A stretch of DNA of 64,000 nucleotides from Phycisphaeraceae bacterium (GTDB lineage Bacteria; Planctomycetota; Phycisphaerae; Phycisphaerales; Phycisphaeraceae), in NCBI GenBank assembly GCA_029260715.1, contig JAJDCS010000039.1, forward strand, positions 62,001-126,000, given 5' to 3'. The position numbers were made by a program, and so were the translations under genes. This document shows, piece after piece, positions 25,514-34,806 of this stretch. The notes under the pieces are model-generated. The model did not search any database. It was given only the letters and a program-made list of their open reading frames with translations, and was not told the DNA's origin. Each line of letters starts with the position of its first letter. The first letter of the stretch is position 1.

Positions 25514-26881
25514 ATGTCTTCCCTGACGATCACCCAAGGCCGGGTCATCGATCCCGCAAACGGCATCGACCAGACCACGGACGTGGTGATCGCCGACGGC
25601 CGCATCCACGCGATCGGCAAGACCAGCAAACCCCAAACCGACCAGGTTTTTGACGCCTCGGGCTGCATCGTCTGCCCAGGGCTGATCGACATCCACGTCC
25701 ACTTGCGCGAGCCGGGCCAGGAAGAGAAAGAGACGATCGCCACCGGCGCCGCCGCGGCTGTGGCCGGTGGGTTCACCAGCGTCTGCTGCATGCCCAACAC
25801 CGAACCGGCGATCGACGACGACGGGCGCGTGGACTTCGTGTACCACCAAGCCGCCCGAGCGGGGTTGGCCAATGTCTTCCCCGTCGGGGCCGTGACCAAA
25901 GAACGGGCGGGCAAGGAGCTGGCCGAGATCGGGCTCATGGCGGCCGCCGGGGCAGTCGGCTTTTCAGACGACGGGATCGCGGTCGCCTCGGCGGGCATGA
26001 TGGCCAAAGCGCTTGCCTACATCGCCATGACCGGCAAGGTGCTCATGCAGCACTGCGAAGACCCCGAAATCGGCGGGGGTGTGATGAACGCCGGGGCCTT
26101 GGCCACGCGTCTGGGCTTGGCGGGGTGGCCCAAAGTGGCCGAGGAACTGATCATCCAACGCGACACCCTCTTAAACCTCAGCCAGAACATCGGCGCACGC
26201 TACCACGTCCAGCACGTGTCCAGCGGCGGCAGCGTTGCGCTCATCCGCCGGGCAAGGCACGACCTGTTCGGCCAAGCGCACATCACCGCCGAAGTCTCGC
26301 CCCACCACCTGCTACTCACCGAAGAAAGCTGCGCCACCTACAACACTCAGTTCAAGATGAACCCGCCGCTACGCACGCGCCGCGATATTGAGGAGCTACT
26401 CGAAGGCGTCAAGGACGGCACCATCACCATCTTGGCCACCGACCACGCACCGCACACCCAAGAGGAAAAAGAGCTGGAGTTCGCCGCGGCGCCGTTCGGC
26501 ATCATCGGCCTGGAGTGCGCCCTGCCGCTGTACGCCAAGGCGCTGATCGAGTCCGGCACCATCGACTGGCCGGCCATGATCGCGATGATGACCGTCAACT
26601 CGGCGAGGCTCTGCCAGCTTGAGGGACGCGGGGAGTTGTCACCCGGCTCGCACGCCGACGTGACCGTCATCAACCCCAAAGAACCCTGGACCATCGATGT
26701 GGACAAGTTCAAGAGCAAGAGCCGTAACTGCCCGTTCCACGGGTGGGATGTCTCTGGCAGAGCGATCGCGACGATCGTCGGCGGACAACTGAAGCACTGC
26801 CTAGACGGCAAGCGGCTGGGTCGCCACACCTCACCCCGCGACACCAAGATCAAGATCGCCGAAGACCTGATCGCACCCTGA
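25514..26881 (+). CDS. pyrC: Dihydroorotase (class I)
   Basis: 455 residues, amidohydrolase; it cyclises carbamoyl aspartate to dihydroorotate in pyrimidine synthesis. The metal motif DIHVHLREPGQEEKE is at residues 59-73; other ligands lie in VQHVSSGGS, EVSPHHLLL and ATDHAPHT. The late GRGELSPGSHADVTVIN is usual for the family. No pyrB or carbamoyl-phosphate synthase lies alongside. It converges with the PEP-CTERM gene after eight bases. Confidence 0.97.
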   Translation: MSSLTITQGRVIDPANGIDQTTDVVIADGRIHAIGKTSKPQTDQVFDASGCIVCPGLIDIHVHLREPGQEEKETIATGAAAAVAGGFTSVCCMPNTEPAIDDDGRVDFVYHQAARAGLANVFPVGAVTKERAGKELAEIGLMAAAGAVGFSDDGIAVASAGMMAKALAYIAMTGKVLMQHCEDPEIGGGVMNAGALATRLGLAGWPKVAEELIIQRDTLLNLSQNIGARYHVQHVSSGGSVALIRRARHDLFGQAHITAEVSPHHLLLTEESCATYNTQFKMNPPLRTRRDIEELLEGVKDGTITILATDHAPHTQEEKELEFAAAPFGIIGLECALPLYAKALIESGTIDWPAMIAMMTVNSARLCQLEGRGELSPGSHADVTVINPKEPWTIDVDKFKSKSRNCPFHGWDVSGRAIATIVGGQLKHCLDGKRLGRHTSPRDTKIKIAEDLIAP

Positions 26882-26889
26882 TCGCCTGC

Positions 26890-27897
26890 TTAAACCCGCC
26901 GACGCACACGCACCCACAACGAAGCCAGCCCCATAAAACTCAGCAAGACGGTCAGCGGCTCGGGCGCCGCGGCGGTGAAGAGCTGTGTGAAGTTTTGGAA
27001 TTCGATACCGATGGTGTGGCCCGCCGGGTTGTTCGCCGGCTGCCCATAAAAATCTTCGACCTGCGCCACCATGTCCATAAGCGAGGGAAAATCGGGGAAC
27101 GTCGCGGCCGGGCCGACGTCCGCTTCGATGCCGATCCGCACGTCACCGGCGAAGTTGGCGATCTCCCAGGCGGTGTTGGCCAAGACGACCGATACGTTCG
27201 ACGTGCCGAACGCCATGAGCGTGAGGCCGTCAAGGTCGTTGGCGATGTCGCTGAACCACTGGTCACGCTCCTGCGTGGCGGTCAAGGCGGTGCCGTCGCC
27301 CCAACCGATGAAGCCGTCCGTGCTATCAAACCACACGGGGATGTCCGCGAAAATCGGTGTGCCGGCTTCGCCGTTGGCGTCTAGGTGCGCGCGGATGCTC
27401 GAGTAGGTGTCGCGTAGGTTCAGCAGCATGTCGCGGCGGTCGGTCGCGGTGCCGGCTGCCCAGGCGCCGGTGGCTTGGGGCTCGATATCCAGCTTCACCG
27501 CGTCGTACTGCTGGGCGGCGGGCACGCCGCTGTTAAAGTTGATCAACTGATCGGTAAAGAAGCTGAGGTTCGCGCTGTCAGACGCGACACTGAGCATCAG
27601 GTAAGACGAGATGCCCGCCGCGTCGAGCTTGGCGTTCCACACACCCAGATCCGCGGCGGAAGGCGGGGGCACCGGGTTGGCGAATGAGTTGAACGTGCGT
27701 GTGATGTTGAATTTCTGGAACTGACCGATCGTGAGGTTTTCCACTTTGCTGTTGCCCACGACCGTGCCCGAGCCCAACGCGTGCGCCACGTCGAAGTACC
27801 ACGTGCCCCGGTCCGTGGTGACCGCCAGCGACGGCGTCGCGCCCGCGGCAACCGCGCCGACAACGCCAAGCGCAGTGACAAAACGTGATAAGCGCAT
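26890..27897 (-). CDS. PEP-CTERM surface protein with TIM-barrel-like domain
   Basis: 335 residues. Signal peptide residues 1-25 (ending SLA), then a domain with DAVKLDIEPQ and IGIEADVG, segments like glycosidase-type TIM barrels, and a C-terminal sorting tail APEPLTVLLSFMGLASLW followed by RVRRRV. That tail (Pro-Glu-Pro, a helix, then a basic end) is recognised by exosortase in other bacteria. The enzyme is not in this window. AGGAG lies six bases before the ATG. Enzymatic activity is not shown. Confidence 0.85.
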   Translation of the reverse strand: MRLSRFVTALGVVGAVAAGATPSLAVTTDRGTWYFDVAHALGSGTVVGNSKVENLTIGQFQKFNITRTFNSFANPVPPPSAADLGVWNAKLDAAGISSYLMLSVASDSANLSFFTDQLINFNSGVPAAQQYDAVKLDIEPQATGAWAAGTATDRRDMLLNLRDTYSSIRAHLDANGEAGTPIFADIPVWFDSTDGFIGWGDGTALTATQERDQWFSDIANDLDGLTLMAFGTSNVSVVLANTAWEIANFAGDVRIGIEADVGPAATFPDFPSLMDMVAQVEDFYGQPANNPAGHTIGIEFQNFTQLFTAAAPEPLTVLLSFMGLASLWVRVRRRV

Positions 27898-28190
27898 GTC
27901 CCACTCCTAATCAATCTCACCAGCCGGCCGGAAATCAAAACCCACACCGGCAAACCCACCCGGAAGCCGCGAAGCATGCAGCCTCGCCCTGGCAATTCGG
28001 GAATTGAGCTATCCCCGAATACACTTTGCACCGTATACACCGGGCTTACCGGCTATAACGGTTGTCCGTCTGTAGGGATTACATCGGCTGGATCAACCCG
28101 TGACTTCCCAGCCTTATGGCTGAATACCGGACCGATAACACGCACCGCCGGCGGCGCTCGCTAAGCTGAATTCCTCGCGTAAAGTACCTC

Positions 28191-28970
28191 ATGGCCAACG
28201 ACGCACTACCCCCCACCGACAGCACGCCGTCCGGCGACGACGCGGCCATCTGTGCCGAACACGCCCCGCCATGGCGGCTGTGTGTTTTGATCTCAGAAGC
28301 CCTGTGCCCGGGCGGTGATTGGTGGGCTGTGGCAAGGGCGATCATCCCACGAACCGAAACCCCGCCGGCTGTGGGGTGCATCCAGCTACGCGAAAAGGCG
28401 ATCCCCGACCGGGAGCTGCTCGACCGGGCCAAGCGGCTCGTCGAGGCGGCCCGCCCACGCGGGATCAGCGTCGTCATCAACGACCGGCCCGATATCGCGC
28501 TGCTGTCCGACGCCGACGGTGTGCATCTGGGGCAGGACGACCTGCCATGCGCCCAAGCCCGTCGGCTGGTCGGGCCGGGGGTGGTCATCGGGGTCAGCAC
28601 GTCACGGCTGGAAGAAGCCAAGCAAGCCAAGCGGGATGGCGCCGATTACTGCGGTGTCGGCCCGATGTTCGCAACCGACACCAAGCACAAGGACACAATC
28701 GTTGGCGTGGGCTACCTGCGACAATACCTGGCTTGGGGCGGGCTGGGGCACCTTGCTATTGGCGGGATCACGCCGCAAAACATTGACCAGTTGGTGCGGG
28801 CGGGTGTCGAGGGCGTGGCGGTGAGTAGCGCGATTTGCGCGGCGCCCGACCCGGCCGGGGCTGCGGAAACGATCGCCGCTCTACTGGCCAACCAGACCGC
28901 CCCAAACGCGAAACAACACGCGAGCGGAGTTCCATCGCCGCCAGAAACGCGATACCCTGCTGGCAGGTGA
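28191..28970 (+). CDS. thiE: Thiamine phosphate synthase
   Basis: 259 residues; it joins HMP-pyrophosphate and thiazole phosphate. Motifs: GCIQLREKAIPDRELLDRAK, VVINDRPDIALLSDADGVHLGQDD, IGVSTSRLEEAKQA, ADYCGVGPMFATDTKHKD and LAIGGITPQNIDQLVRAGVEGVAV. The family is usually about 210 residues; the extra 25 at the N-terminus and 25 at the C-terminus are not conserved. trmB starts four bases after the stop, so they share a transcript. No TPP riboswitch was recognised upstream. thiD of the same pathway lies separately at 37810. Confidence 0.96.
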   Translation: MANDALPPTDSTPSGDDAAICAEHAPPWRLCVLISEALCPGGDWWAVARAIIPRTETPPAVGCIQLREKAIPDRELLDRAKRLVEAARPRGISVVINDRPDIALLSDADGVHLGQDDLPCAQARRLVGPGVVIGVSTSRLEEAKQAKRDGADYCGVGPMFATDTKHKDTIVGVGYLRQYLAWGGLGHLAIGGITPQNIDQLVRAGVEGVAVSSAICAAPDPAGAAETIAALLANQTAPNAKQHASGVPSPPETRYPAGR

Positions 28971-28974
28971 ACGC

Positions 28975-29637
28975 ATGACTTGCTCGCTATCACACGGAAA
29001 AACGCTGGACGTCGGGCACATCGGGCTCGATCAAGACCAACTGCCCCCACCCGACGCCGGGCCGATCGACCTGAAAAGCTGGTTCCCCACGCCCGGCCAC
29101 CCGCTCGAGTTGGAGATCGGATCGGGCAAGGGCACGTTCCTGATCCAGCAGGCGGGCCAGACACCGGGCGTGAACTACATCGGCATTGAATACGCCAAGT
29201 CGTTCTGGCGATACGCAGCCGACCGCTGCCGGCGACACGGACTAGAAAACGTGCGCCTGGTCCACACGGAAGCTGGATTGTTCGTAAGAAACTACGTGCC
29301 CCACCAGGCCCTGCGGCAGGTCCATATTTACTTCCCCGACCCGTGGCCCAAAAAGCGGCACAACAAACGCCGCCTGGTCCAGGAAGCGTTTCTCCGGCAG
29401 GTGTATCGGACTTTGGAGACGGACGGGTGTATTCGGCTTGCCACCGATCACGGCGATTACTACCAGTGGATGCTCGAACACGCCCAAGCCGCAGCCGACC
29501 TGTTCGACCGTGAACCGTTCAGCAGCCCCGGTTCGGCTGGCGACGGGGAACTGGTCGGGACCAACTTCGAGCGTAAATACAGGCAGGAAAACCGCCCATT
29601 TTACGCCATGATACTTCGGAAGCGATCCAGCCGATAG
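28975..29637 (+). CDS. trmB: tRNA (guanine-46-N7)-methyltransferase
   Basis: 220 residues; it methylates G46 of tRNA with S-adenosylmethionine. The Rossmann motif LELEIGSGKGTFL (residues about 42-54), IGIEYAKSF and the family signature HIYFPDPWPKKRHNKRRL near 115 are intact. The C-terminal TNFERKYRQENRPFYAM matches the substrate-binding region. Four bases separate it from thiE. Confidence 0.96.
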   Translation: MTCSLSHGKTLDVGHIGLDQDQLPPPDAGPIDLKSWFPTPGHPLELEIGSGKGTFLIQQAGQTPGVNYIGIEYAKSFWRYAADRCRRHGLENVRLVHTEAGLFVRNYVPHQALRQVHIYFPDPWPKKRHNKRRLVQEAFLRQVYRTLETDGCIRLATDHGDYYQWMLEHAQAAADLFDREPFSSPGSAGDGELVGTNFERKYRQENRPFYAMILRKRSSR

Positions 29638-29676
29638 AACCGATAGAAGCTGATGCGGCCCGCGCAGCTAGCTTTC

Positions 29677-29740
29677 GTAGGTCCGGGCCAGCACAAAGAA
29701 TTGACCATAGACACCCGCGTCCGGTCCAGCCCGGACCTAC
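29677..29740. repeat. Paired REP-like palindrome, family a
   Basis: Left arm begins GTAGGTCCGGGCCAGC, right arm ends AGCCCGGACCTAC. The two arms pair over 13 bases around an unpaired spacer. It lies 39 bases after trmB and 63 before the PrcB-like gene, in the same orientation as at 12244-12270. Confidence 0.75.
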
Positions 29741-29803
29741 AGTCTAGACACCGCGGTTGGGGGTAAAATTATTGCGATTTTGATTTGTGAGGACAGCCTA
29801 ACC

Positions 29804-30361
29804 ATGACCAGAGTTACCGCTAAGCCTGATATGTCTACCGAACACCGCCGACCGCTGAAGATGGGAAGACGGGCAGTGACCCTGCTGGCGGCTGTTGTCA
29901 TCGCGGCGACCGCATCGGGCCTGGCCGGGTGCAAGCCGCGGGGGATCATCGTCATCTCCAGAGAACGCAACGAGGCGCTGCCTATCCTCAAGCACTACAA
30001 CGGCAGCGACCCCGCGCTCACATACCCGACCGTGCTGCTGATCAATTCACCTGAAGAGCTCGCTGAATTGGGCAGCACAGAGTTGGCCACTCACCTTGTG
30101 GACTTCAACAACGAGTCGCTGCTGCTGCTGGCGTTGGGCGAGAAACCCACGACGGGGTACTGGGCCCGCATCAACGGCGTGCAGCGAAAGGGCGAACATC
30201 TGTATGTTCAAGGCACCGCCAACCGCCCCGCGGAGTTTGAGCCGGTCACCCAAGTGCTGACCTACCCGTACAGCGCCGTGGTGATCAAGAAGCAATACAT
30301 CCGCAAGATCCGAAGCGAGATCGAATCGGTCTCCGGCTACGCGGCCGCACAGCAGAAGTAA
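29804..30361 (+). CDS. PrcB-like domain lipoprotein
   Basis: 185 residues. A type II signal sequence ends in the lipobox SGLAGC, so the protein is lipid-anchored at about residue 42. The C-terminal region LLLLALGEKPTTGYWARI matches PrcB-type domains found next to or inside protease complexes. Starts at 29804 or 29831 are both possible; AGGAC lies well upstream of the first. It converges with the glycosyltransferase gene, with only four bases between stop codons. Confidence 0.75.
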   Translation: MTRVTAKPDMSTEHRRPLKMGRRAVTLLAAVVIAATASGLAGCKPRGIIVISRERNEALPILKHYNGSDPALTYPTVLLINSPEELAELGSTELATHLVDFNNESLLLLALGEKPTTGYWARINGVQRKGEHLYVQGTANRPAEFEPVTQVLTYPYSAVVIKKQYIRKIRSEIESVSGYAAAQQK

Positions 30362-30365
30362 CCCG

Positions 30366-31634
30366 TCACGACGAACCGGTAAGACGCACACACCGCTGCG
30401 GCGTGTACAGGCAGTAGCGGATGCCCCGCCACTTCATGGTGCGCCCGAACCCCGACCGCACAATCAGCAGCCAATGCAGCGTCATCCACAACGGCGTGGC
30501 CCAGCGGTCCCAACGCAGCGTGGTCTTTAGCCGGGTCAGCGTGTCTGGGCCAAACGCTTTTTCAACCACGCGCCGGCGGTAACCCGACCGCAGTTGGTTG
30601 GCCACGAACACAGCCACGATCGCGCCCGCCGGGCAAAGCCACGCCCCCGCCCCGCCCCGCCACAACCCCGCTACCAGCCACCCCCACGCCGACACCAAGC
30701 CCGCGAGGTAAAACGAGGTGAACGCTATCGCCAACGCGTACAGCTTTGGGGCGTAGACGCGCGTCAGCAGGTACTGCCGGTGGGCGAAGTTGACCATGCT
30801 CTTGAAATGAAACGCCACAGGTGTGGCCACCAGGCACTGGGGCACAAAGTAGACCCGCCTTCCAAGCGCCCGGGCCAAGCGGCTGAACTGGTAATCGTCG
30901 CACAGCGCGCCGGTGAGCAGTTGACGCAACCCCCCTTCGCGCGCGGTTCTGCCTAGCAGCGCCATGGACCCGCCCCACGCGTGGTTCCAGCGGTCGTGGC
31001 CGTTCAAGCAGGCCACCGAACTATTCATCACACTCGTTAGATGGGACCAAACCGTCGGCGGGTTTGTGGTGTCGGCTTGCGCGGGGATCAGCCAGCGGTA
31101 GCCGGTGGTCACCGCGGTGTGATCGGCTTGCAACAACGGCCCGACCAAGCGCCCCAGCCAGTTGGCGTCGGGCACCGCGTCGCTGTCGGCGAAGACCCAC
31201 ACCTCGTCGGGGTCCGCTTCGGCGTCGGCTCTGCCAAGCAGCAGGTCGATAGCGAAGAGCTGGTTGTGTACCTTCTGCCCTTCGTCTGGGCCGCATCGAC
31301 CCGCCACGAGCACGCGAGCGTCGCGGTGGGGGTATTGCTTCAATTGCTCGGTTAACACGCCGTGCGCGGGGTCGTCTTGGTCTTCCACCACCAGCAGCAG
31401 TTGGTAGCCGGGGTAGTCCTGCTCACACAACGCGCGCACAGCCCCGGCTAAGTCCGTGTCGATCCCTTTGAACGGGACGACCACCACCGCCGGGGGGCGG
31501 TACCGTTCAAAAGGCTCGCGCGCCGGGCGGTCGTACAGCTTGGCAAACTTGCGCACCTTGACCGCCGACAACGCCGCCTGTGTCACCCACAAAGCCCAAA
31601 AAACCAACAAAACTAATGGCGGGAGCTGCGTCAT
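30366..31634 (-). CDS. Membrane glycosyltransferase (GT2/GT21-like)
   Basis: 422 residues. An N-terminal helix (residues 6-24), a GT-A domain with VVVVPFKGIDTDLAGAVRAL near 50 and the DxD motif VWVFADSDAVPDANW near 150, the acceptor region LCDDYQFSRLARALGRRV near 245, then three C-terminal helices. This plan is that of ceramide glucosyltransferase-type enzymes (GT21), but the acceptor is not known. The late TPLWMTLHWLLIVRSG segment is the last helix. Confidence 0.85.
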   Translation of the reverse strand: MTQLPPLVLLVFWALWVTQAALSAVKVRKFAKLYDRPAREPFERYRPPAVVVVPFKGIDTDLAGAVRALCEQDYPGYQLLLVVEDQDDPAHGVLTEQLKQYPHRDARVLVAGRCGPDEGQKVHNQLFAIDLLLGRADAEADPDEVWVFADSDAVPDANWLGRLVGPLLQADHTAVTTGYRWLIPAQADTTNPPTVWSHLTSVMNSSVACLNGHDRWNHAWGGSMALLGRTAREGGLRQLLTGALCDDYQFSRLARALGRRVYFVPQCLVATPVAFHFKSMVNFAHRQYLLTRVYAPKLYALAIAFTSFYLAGLVSAWGWLVAGLWRGGAGAWLCPAGAIVAVFVANQLRSGYRRRVVEKAFGPDTLTRLKTTLRWDRWATPLWMTLHWLLIVRSGFGRTMKWRGIRYCLYTPQRCVRLTGSS

Positions 31635-31699
31635 GTGCCGGCAAGTTGCTTCGAGTTAGTGAAACGGTGTGCATACACACCGCCGCGCGGACACGGGCC

Positions 31700-33352
31700 T
31701 TACACAATCAACGACTCGCCGGTCATCGCTTTGGGCTTGGGCAACCCCATCAGCGCCAGCACCGTGGGCATGACGTCCGCAAGCCGACCGCCATCGCGCA
31801 GCTTGTAGGGCCGCTGGTCGGGCGTGACCACGATACACTCCACGTCGTACAGCGTGTGGGCGGTGTGGGGGTTGTCCGTTTTCGGGTCGAACATCTGCTC
31901 GGCGTTGCCGTGGTCGGCGGTGACGATCAACGCCCCGCCCCGGTCTAGCGTGGCCTTAACAATCTTGCCCACGCAGCGGTCGACCGCCTCGACCGCTTTG
32001 ATCGCCGCGTCCAGGTTGCCCGTGTGGCCCACCATGTCCGCGTTGGCGAAGTTGACCAAGATGAAATCCTCGCACCCGTCTCCGTCCGCCCCGCCCTTGG
32101 CCGCCAGCCGGTCGAGCACCAAGCGACACACCTTGTCGGCGCTCATCTCGGGTTTTTGGTCGTACGTGGGCACTTTCGGCGATTGCGCTACTTGCCGCGT
32201 TTCGCCGGGGAACGGGTCTTCGCGGTAGTCGTTGAAAAAAAACGTGACGTGGGGGAATTTTTCGGTCTCAGCGCAGCGGAACTGCCGCAGTTTCTTGTCG
32301 CTGAGGTATTGGCCGACAATGTCAGCCAAGCGCTTGGCCTTGGGGAAAGCGACCTCGACGGGCAGGCCCTTCTCGTAGGCGCACATGGTCACGAACCGCA
32401 GGTCGAGCCGGCGCGTGCGGTTGAACCCGTTGTGGCCGGTGTCGGGCGACGGGGGCACAGCCGCCCACTGGTCGTCGGGCAGGACAAACGCTTTGATAAT
32501 CTCGCGCGGGCGGTCGCCGCGGTAGTTGTAGAAGATGACGGTGTCGCCGTCGCTGATCCGCTCCGCCAGGCAGCCGTCGATCGACGGGCCGATCATCGTG
32601 GGCGTGATGAACTCGTCGCCGCGGCGGTTTTCATCGGTGGGGTTGTCGTAGTACCGCTGGATCGCCTGCTGGGCTGAGGACGCCCACGGCAGCTCCAGCT
32701 TGCGCGCGTGGATGCCGGTGAGACAGGCGTAGGCCTGCTCGACGCGCTGCCAGCGGTTGTCGCGGTCCATGGCGAAGTACCGCCCGCAGACCGACGCGAC
32801 CTTGCCCACGCCCAACTCGGCGCATTGATCCTCAACCTGCTTGACATAGCCCTTGCCCGTGAACGGCCCGGTGTCTCGCCCGTCGGTGAACAGGTGCAGC
32901 GCCACGCGGCTGTGCCCCAGGCGCTTGCACAACGCCAAACAGGCGTAGAGGTGGTCCATCAGCCCGTGCACGCCCGCGTCGGACGCGATGCCCAGCAGGT
33001 GGACAAACCGGTTGCTCGCTTTGGCCTGCTTGACCGCACCCACCAAAGCGGGGTTCTCGAAAAACGCGCCCTCACGGATGGCCTTGGTTATACGGACCGA
33101 CTCCTGATCGACGATGCGGCCGGCCCCGAGGTTCTGGTGCCCCACTTCGCTGTTGCCCATGGTGCCCTGGGGCAGGCCCACGTCTTCGCCGCAGGTGTGG
33201 ATCAGTGTCGAGGGGTAACCCCCAAGCAAGCGGTCACAGTTGGGTGTACACGCGAGCTTCACCGCGTTGAACGGGTCGTGATCCGGGTTGGGGTTGCGCC
33301 CCCACCCGTCCCTGACGATCAACACCACCGGCCGGTATCCCTTGCTATGCAC
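31700..33352 (-). CDS. gpmI: 2,3-bisphosphoglycerate-independent phosphoglycerate mutase
   Basis: 550 residues. Glycolysis and gluconeogenesis step between 3- and 2-phosphoglycerate. The alkaline-phosphatase-fold motifs are present: VVLIVRDGWGRNPNPD at the start, the catalytic Ser in QGTMGNSEVGHQNLGAG near residue 70, LHLFTDGRDT, ILVNFANADMVGHTGNLD and VTADHGNAEQM. Manganese-type metal ligands are all visible. The gene is not in an operon with other glycolytic genes here. Confidence 0.97.
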   Translation of the reverse strand: MHSKGYRPVVLIVRDGWGRNPNPDHDPFNAVKLACTPNCDRLLGGYPSTLIHTCGEDVGLPQGTMGNSEVGHQNLGAGRIVDQESVRITKAIREGAFFENPALVGAVKQAKASNRFVHLLGIASDAGVHGLMDHLYACLALCKRLGHSRVALHLFTDGRDTGPFTGKGYVKQVEDQCAELGVGKVASVCGRYFAMDRDNRWQRVEQAYACLTGIHARKLELPWASSAQQAIQRYYDNPTDENRRGDEFITPTMIGPSIDGCLAERISDGDTVIFYNYRGDRPREIIKAFVLPDDQWAAVPPSPDTGHNGFNRTRRLDLRFVTMCAYEKGLPVEVAFPKAKRLADIVGQYLSDKKLRQFRCAETEKFPHVTFFFNDYREDPFPGETRQVAQSPKVPTYDQKPEMSADKVCRLVLDRLAAKGGADGDGCEDFILVNFANADMVGHTGNLDAAIKAVEAVDRCVGKIVKATLDRGGALIVTADHGNAEQMFDPKTDNPHTAHTLYDVECIVVTPDQRPYKLRDGGRLADVMPTVLALMGLPKPKAMTGESLIV

Positions 33353-33502
33353 GGGTCATACTCCTCGTTACGGACCTGAAAATTGAAAAAGATTGTATGG
33401 CATTTCCCCGATACCGTGTTATGTTTGCCATAGAGTGTTATCGGTCGGCGGGGAGTTTAAGTCGACGATCAATCAAGCGGATAAAGATTAGGCGATAGAA
33501 GA

Positions 33503-33544
33503 GCTTACGCGCTATGACCGCGTAAGCGCAGATGTGTATATACT
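33503..33544 (+). promoter_or_regulatory. Operator-like palindrome overlapping a promoter
   Basis: Inverted repeat GCTTACGCG (33503-33511) and CGCGTAAGC (33519-33527) with a seven-base spacer. TATACT at 33539-33544 is a -10 box; the -35 position falls inside the right arm. A repressor bound there would block transcription of the DUF3568 lipoprotein gene. Confidence 0.5.
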
Positions 33545-33574
33545 GTTAGGTGGATCGACTAAAGGAGCGTTTAC

Positions 33575-33955
33575 ATGATTACTTATGGCAGAAAAGGCTT
33601 TCTATCGTGCTTGGCCGCGGCTCTGATGGGCGTGGCGTTGCTCCAAGGCTGCAAGATGGTCGCCCCGGGCGTGACCTATAACATCACCACACTAGAAGCG
33701 ATGATCTCCGCTGGACCAGAAGAAGTGACCGCGGCGGCCAAAGACGCCGTGCACGAGCTGAAGCTGGTGCTGATCACAGCCGAATCGACCGGGCTCGACG
33801 GCAAAGTCGTCGCCAGCACCGCTCAGGGGCAGAAGGTAAACATCGACGTCAAACACCAGGCCAAGAACATCAGCCATGTCAAGATCAAAGTCGGCAGGCT
33901 CGGTGATGAGATGACCAGCATGATGATCCTTGAGAAGATCAAGAGCCGGCTGTAG
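33575..33955 (+). CDS. DUF3568-type lipoprotein
   Basis: 126 residues. Signal peptide with lipobox ALLQGC (Cys near residue 26), then a compact domain with a regular beta-alpha pattern (VKIKVGRLGDEMTSMMIL) as in DUF3568 proteins of unknown function. AAAGGAG lies seven bases before the ATG, and a strong terminator follows the gene, so it is a single-gene unit with a probable operator at 33503. Confidence 0.85.
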   Translation: MITYGRKGFLSCLAAALMGVALLQGCKMVAPGVTYNITTLEAMISAGPEEVTAAAKDAVHELKLVLITAESTGLDGKVVASTAQGQKVNIDVKHQAKNISHVKIKVGRLGDEMTSMMILEKIKSRL

Positions 33956-33986
33956 CCGCCCACAAACAAGACTCGCTAGAACCGGT

Positions 33987-34041
33987 CATGCCTCCGTTCG
34001 CACTGTGCAACCACACGGTGCCAGCGGAGGCATGTTTTTTT
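33987..34041 (+). terminator. Rho-independent terminator of the lipoprotein gene
   Basis: Ten-base outer stem CATGCCTCCG/CGGAGGCATG, an inner stem CACTGTG/CACGGTG, then seven T at 34035-34041. Confidence 0.92.
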
Positions 34042-34084
34042 ATGAAACTGCCAAGCCGTGATTGTGATGCCGTTCTCGCGGGGG

Positions 34085-34756
34085 CTATTTTTCGGCGTGG
34101 GCGTCTCGTTGGCCAACCTTCGGCTCGGTGCCAACGCGCAATCGGGCAATATTGCCCCGGTGACGCACAAACACCAACACCGCTAATACCAGCGTGGGTA
34201 TGAAAAAGGGAGCTGTTTCGCCAAACGACCGGCCCGTGACCCCCCACCGGGCCAACACCAGCAGCGGGACGGTCGCCGCCGCGGCCATGCTTGCAACGCT
34301 CACATAACGCCACAAGCCCAGCGTCACCCCCCACACCGCCGCAGCCGCAGCCGCGGGGATCGTCAGCGTCGGCCAAAAGCCCAGCGTCACCCCCAGCCCC
34401 GTCGCAACGCCTTTGCCGCCCTTAAACCCCAGCCAAACGGGGTACATGTGTCCCAGCATCGCCCCGGCCCCGACGGCCATCCACTGCCAAGCCTGTGACG
34501 GGGCGATGCCTGGCTCGCGGAGACAGCCCATCGCCCACCCGCTTAGCAACACTGGGCCAAGCCCTTTGAGCAGGTCCAGTGATAAGCAAATGCCCCCCCA
34601 CTTCCGCCCCAACACGCGCCCGACGTTCGTCGCGCCAACGTTGCCGCTGCCGTGGCCGCGGATGTCCACACCACACACCCGGCCGATCAGCCAGCCGAAC
34701 GGGACGGAGCCGCTCGCGTAGCCTAGCAATACCCAACCGATCCATGGGAGCGCCAT
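34085..34756 (-). CDS. plsY: Acyl-phosphate glycerol-3-phosphate acyltransferase
   Basis: 223 residues, membrane protein of phospholipid synthesis that places the first acyl chain on glycerol 3-phosphate. Motifs: LLGYASGSVPFGWLIGR, RGHGSGNVGATNVGRVLGRK and GFKGGKGVATGLGVTLG, the last two being the substrate loops. About five membrane helices. The first helix begins at the start ATG. No plsX is adjacent. Confidence 0.95.
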   Translation of the reverse strand: MALPWIGWVLLGYASGSVPFGWLIGRVCGVDIRGHGSGNVGATNVGRVLGRKWGGICLSLDLLKGLGPVLLSGWAMGCLREPGIAPSQAWQWMAVGAGAMLGHMYPVWLGFKGGKGVATGLGVTLGFWPTLTIPAAAAAAVWGVTLGLWRYVSVASMAAAATVPLLVLARWGVTGRSFGETAPFFIPTLVLAVLVFVRHRGNIARLRVGTEPKVGQRDAHAEK

Positions 34757-34806
34757 TGGGGCATCGTATCAAAACCACATCGCGCCAGCGGCGCCACGCC
34801 TCAAGG

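Noticed and set aside
28000-28190. TPP riboswitch ahead of thiE
   Set aside because: Looked for the CUGAGA and following conserved segments; only a CTGAATACC stretch was found, which does not match.
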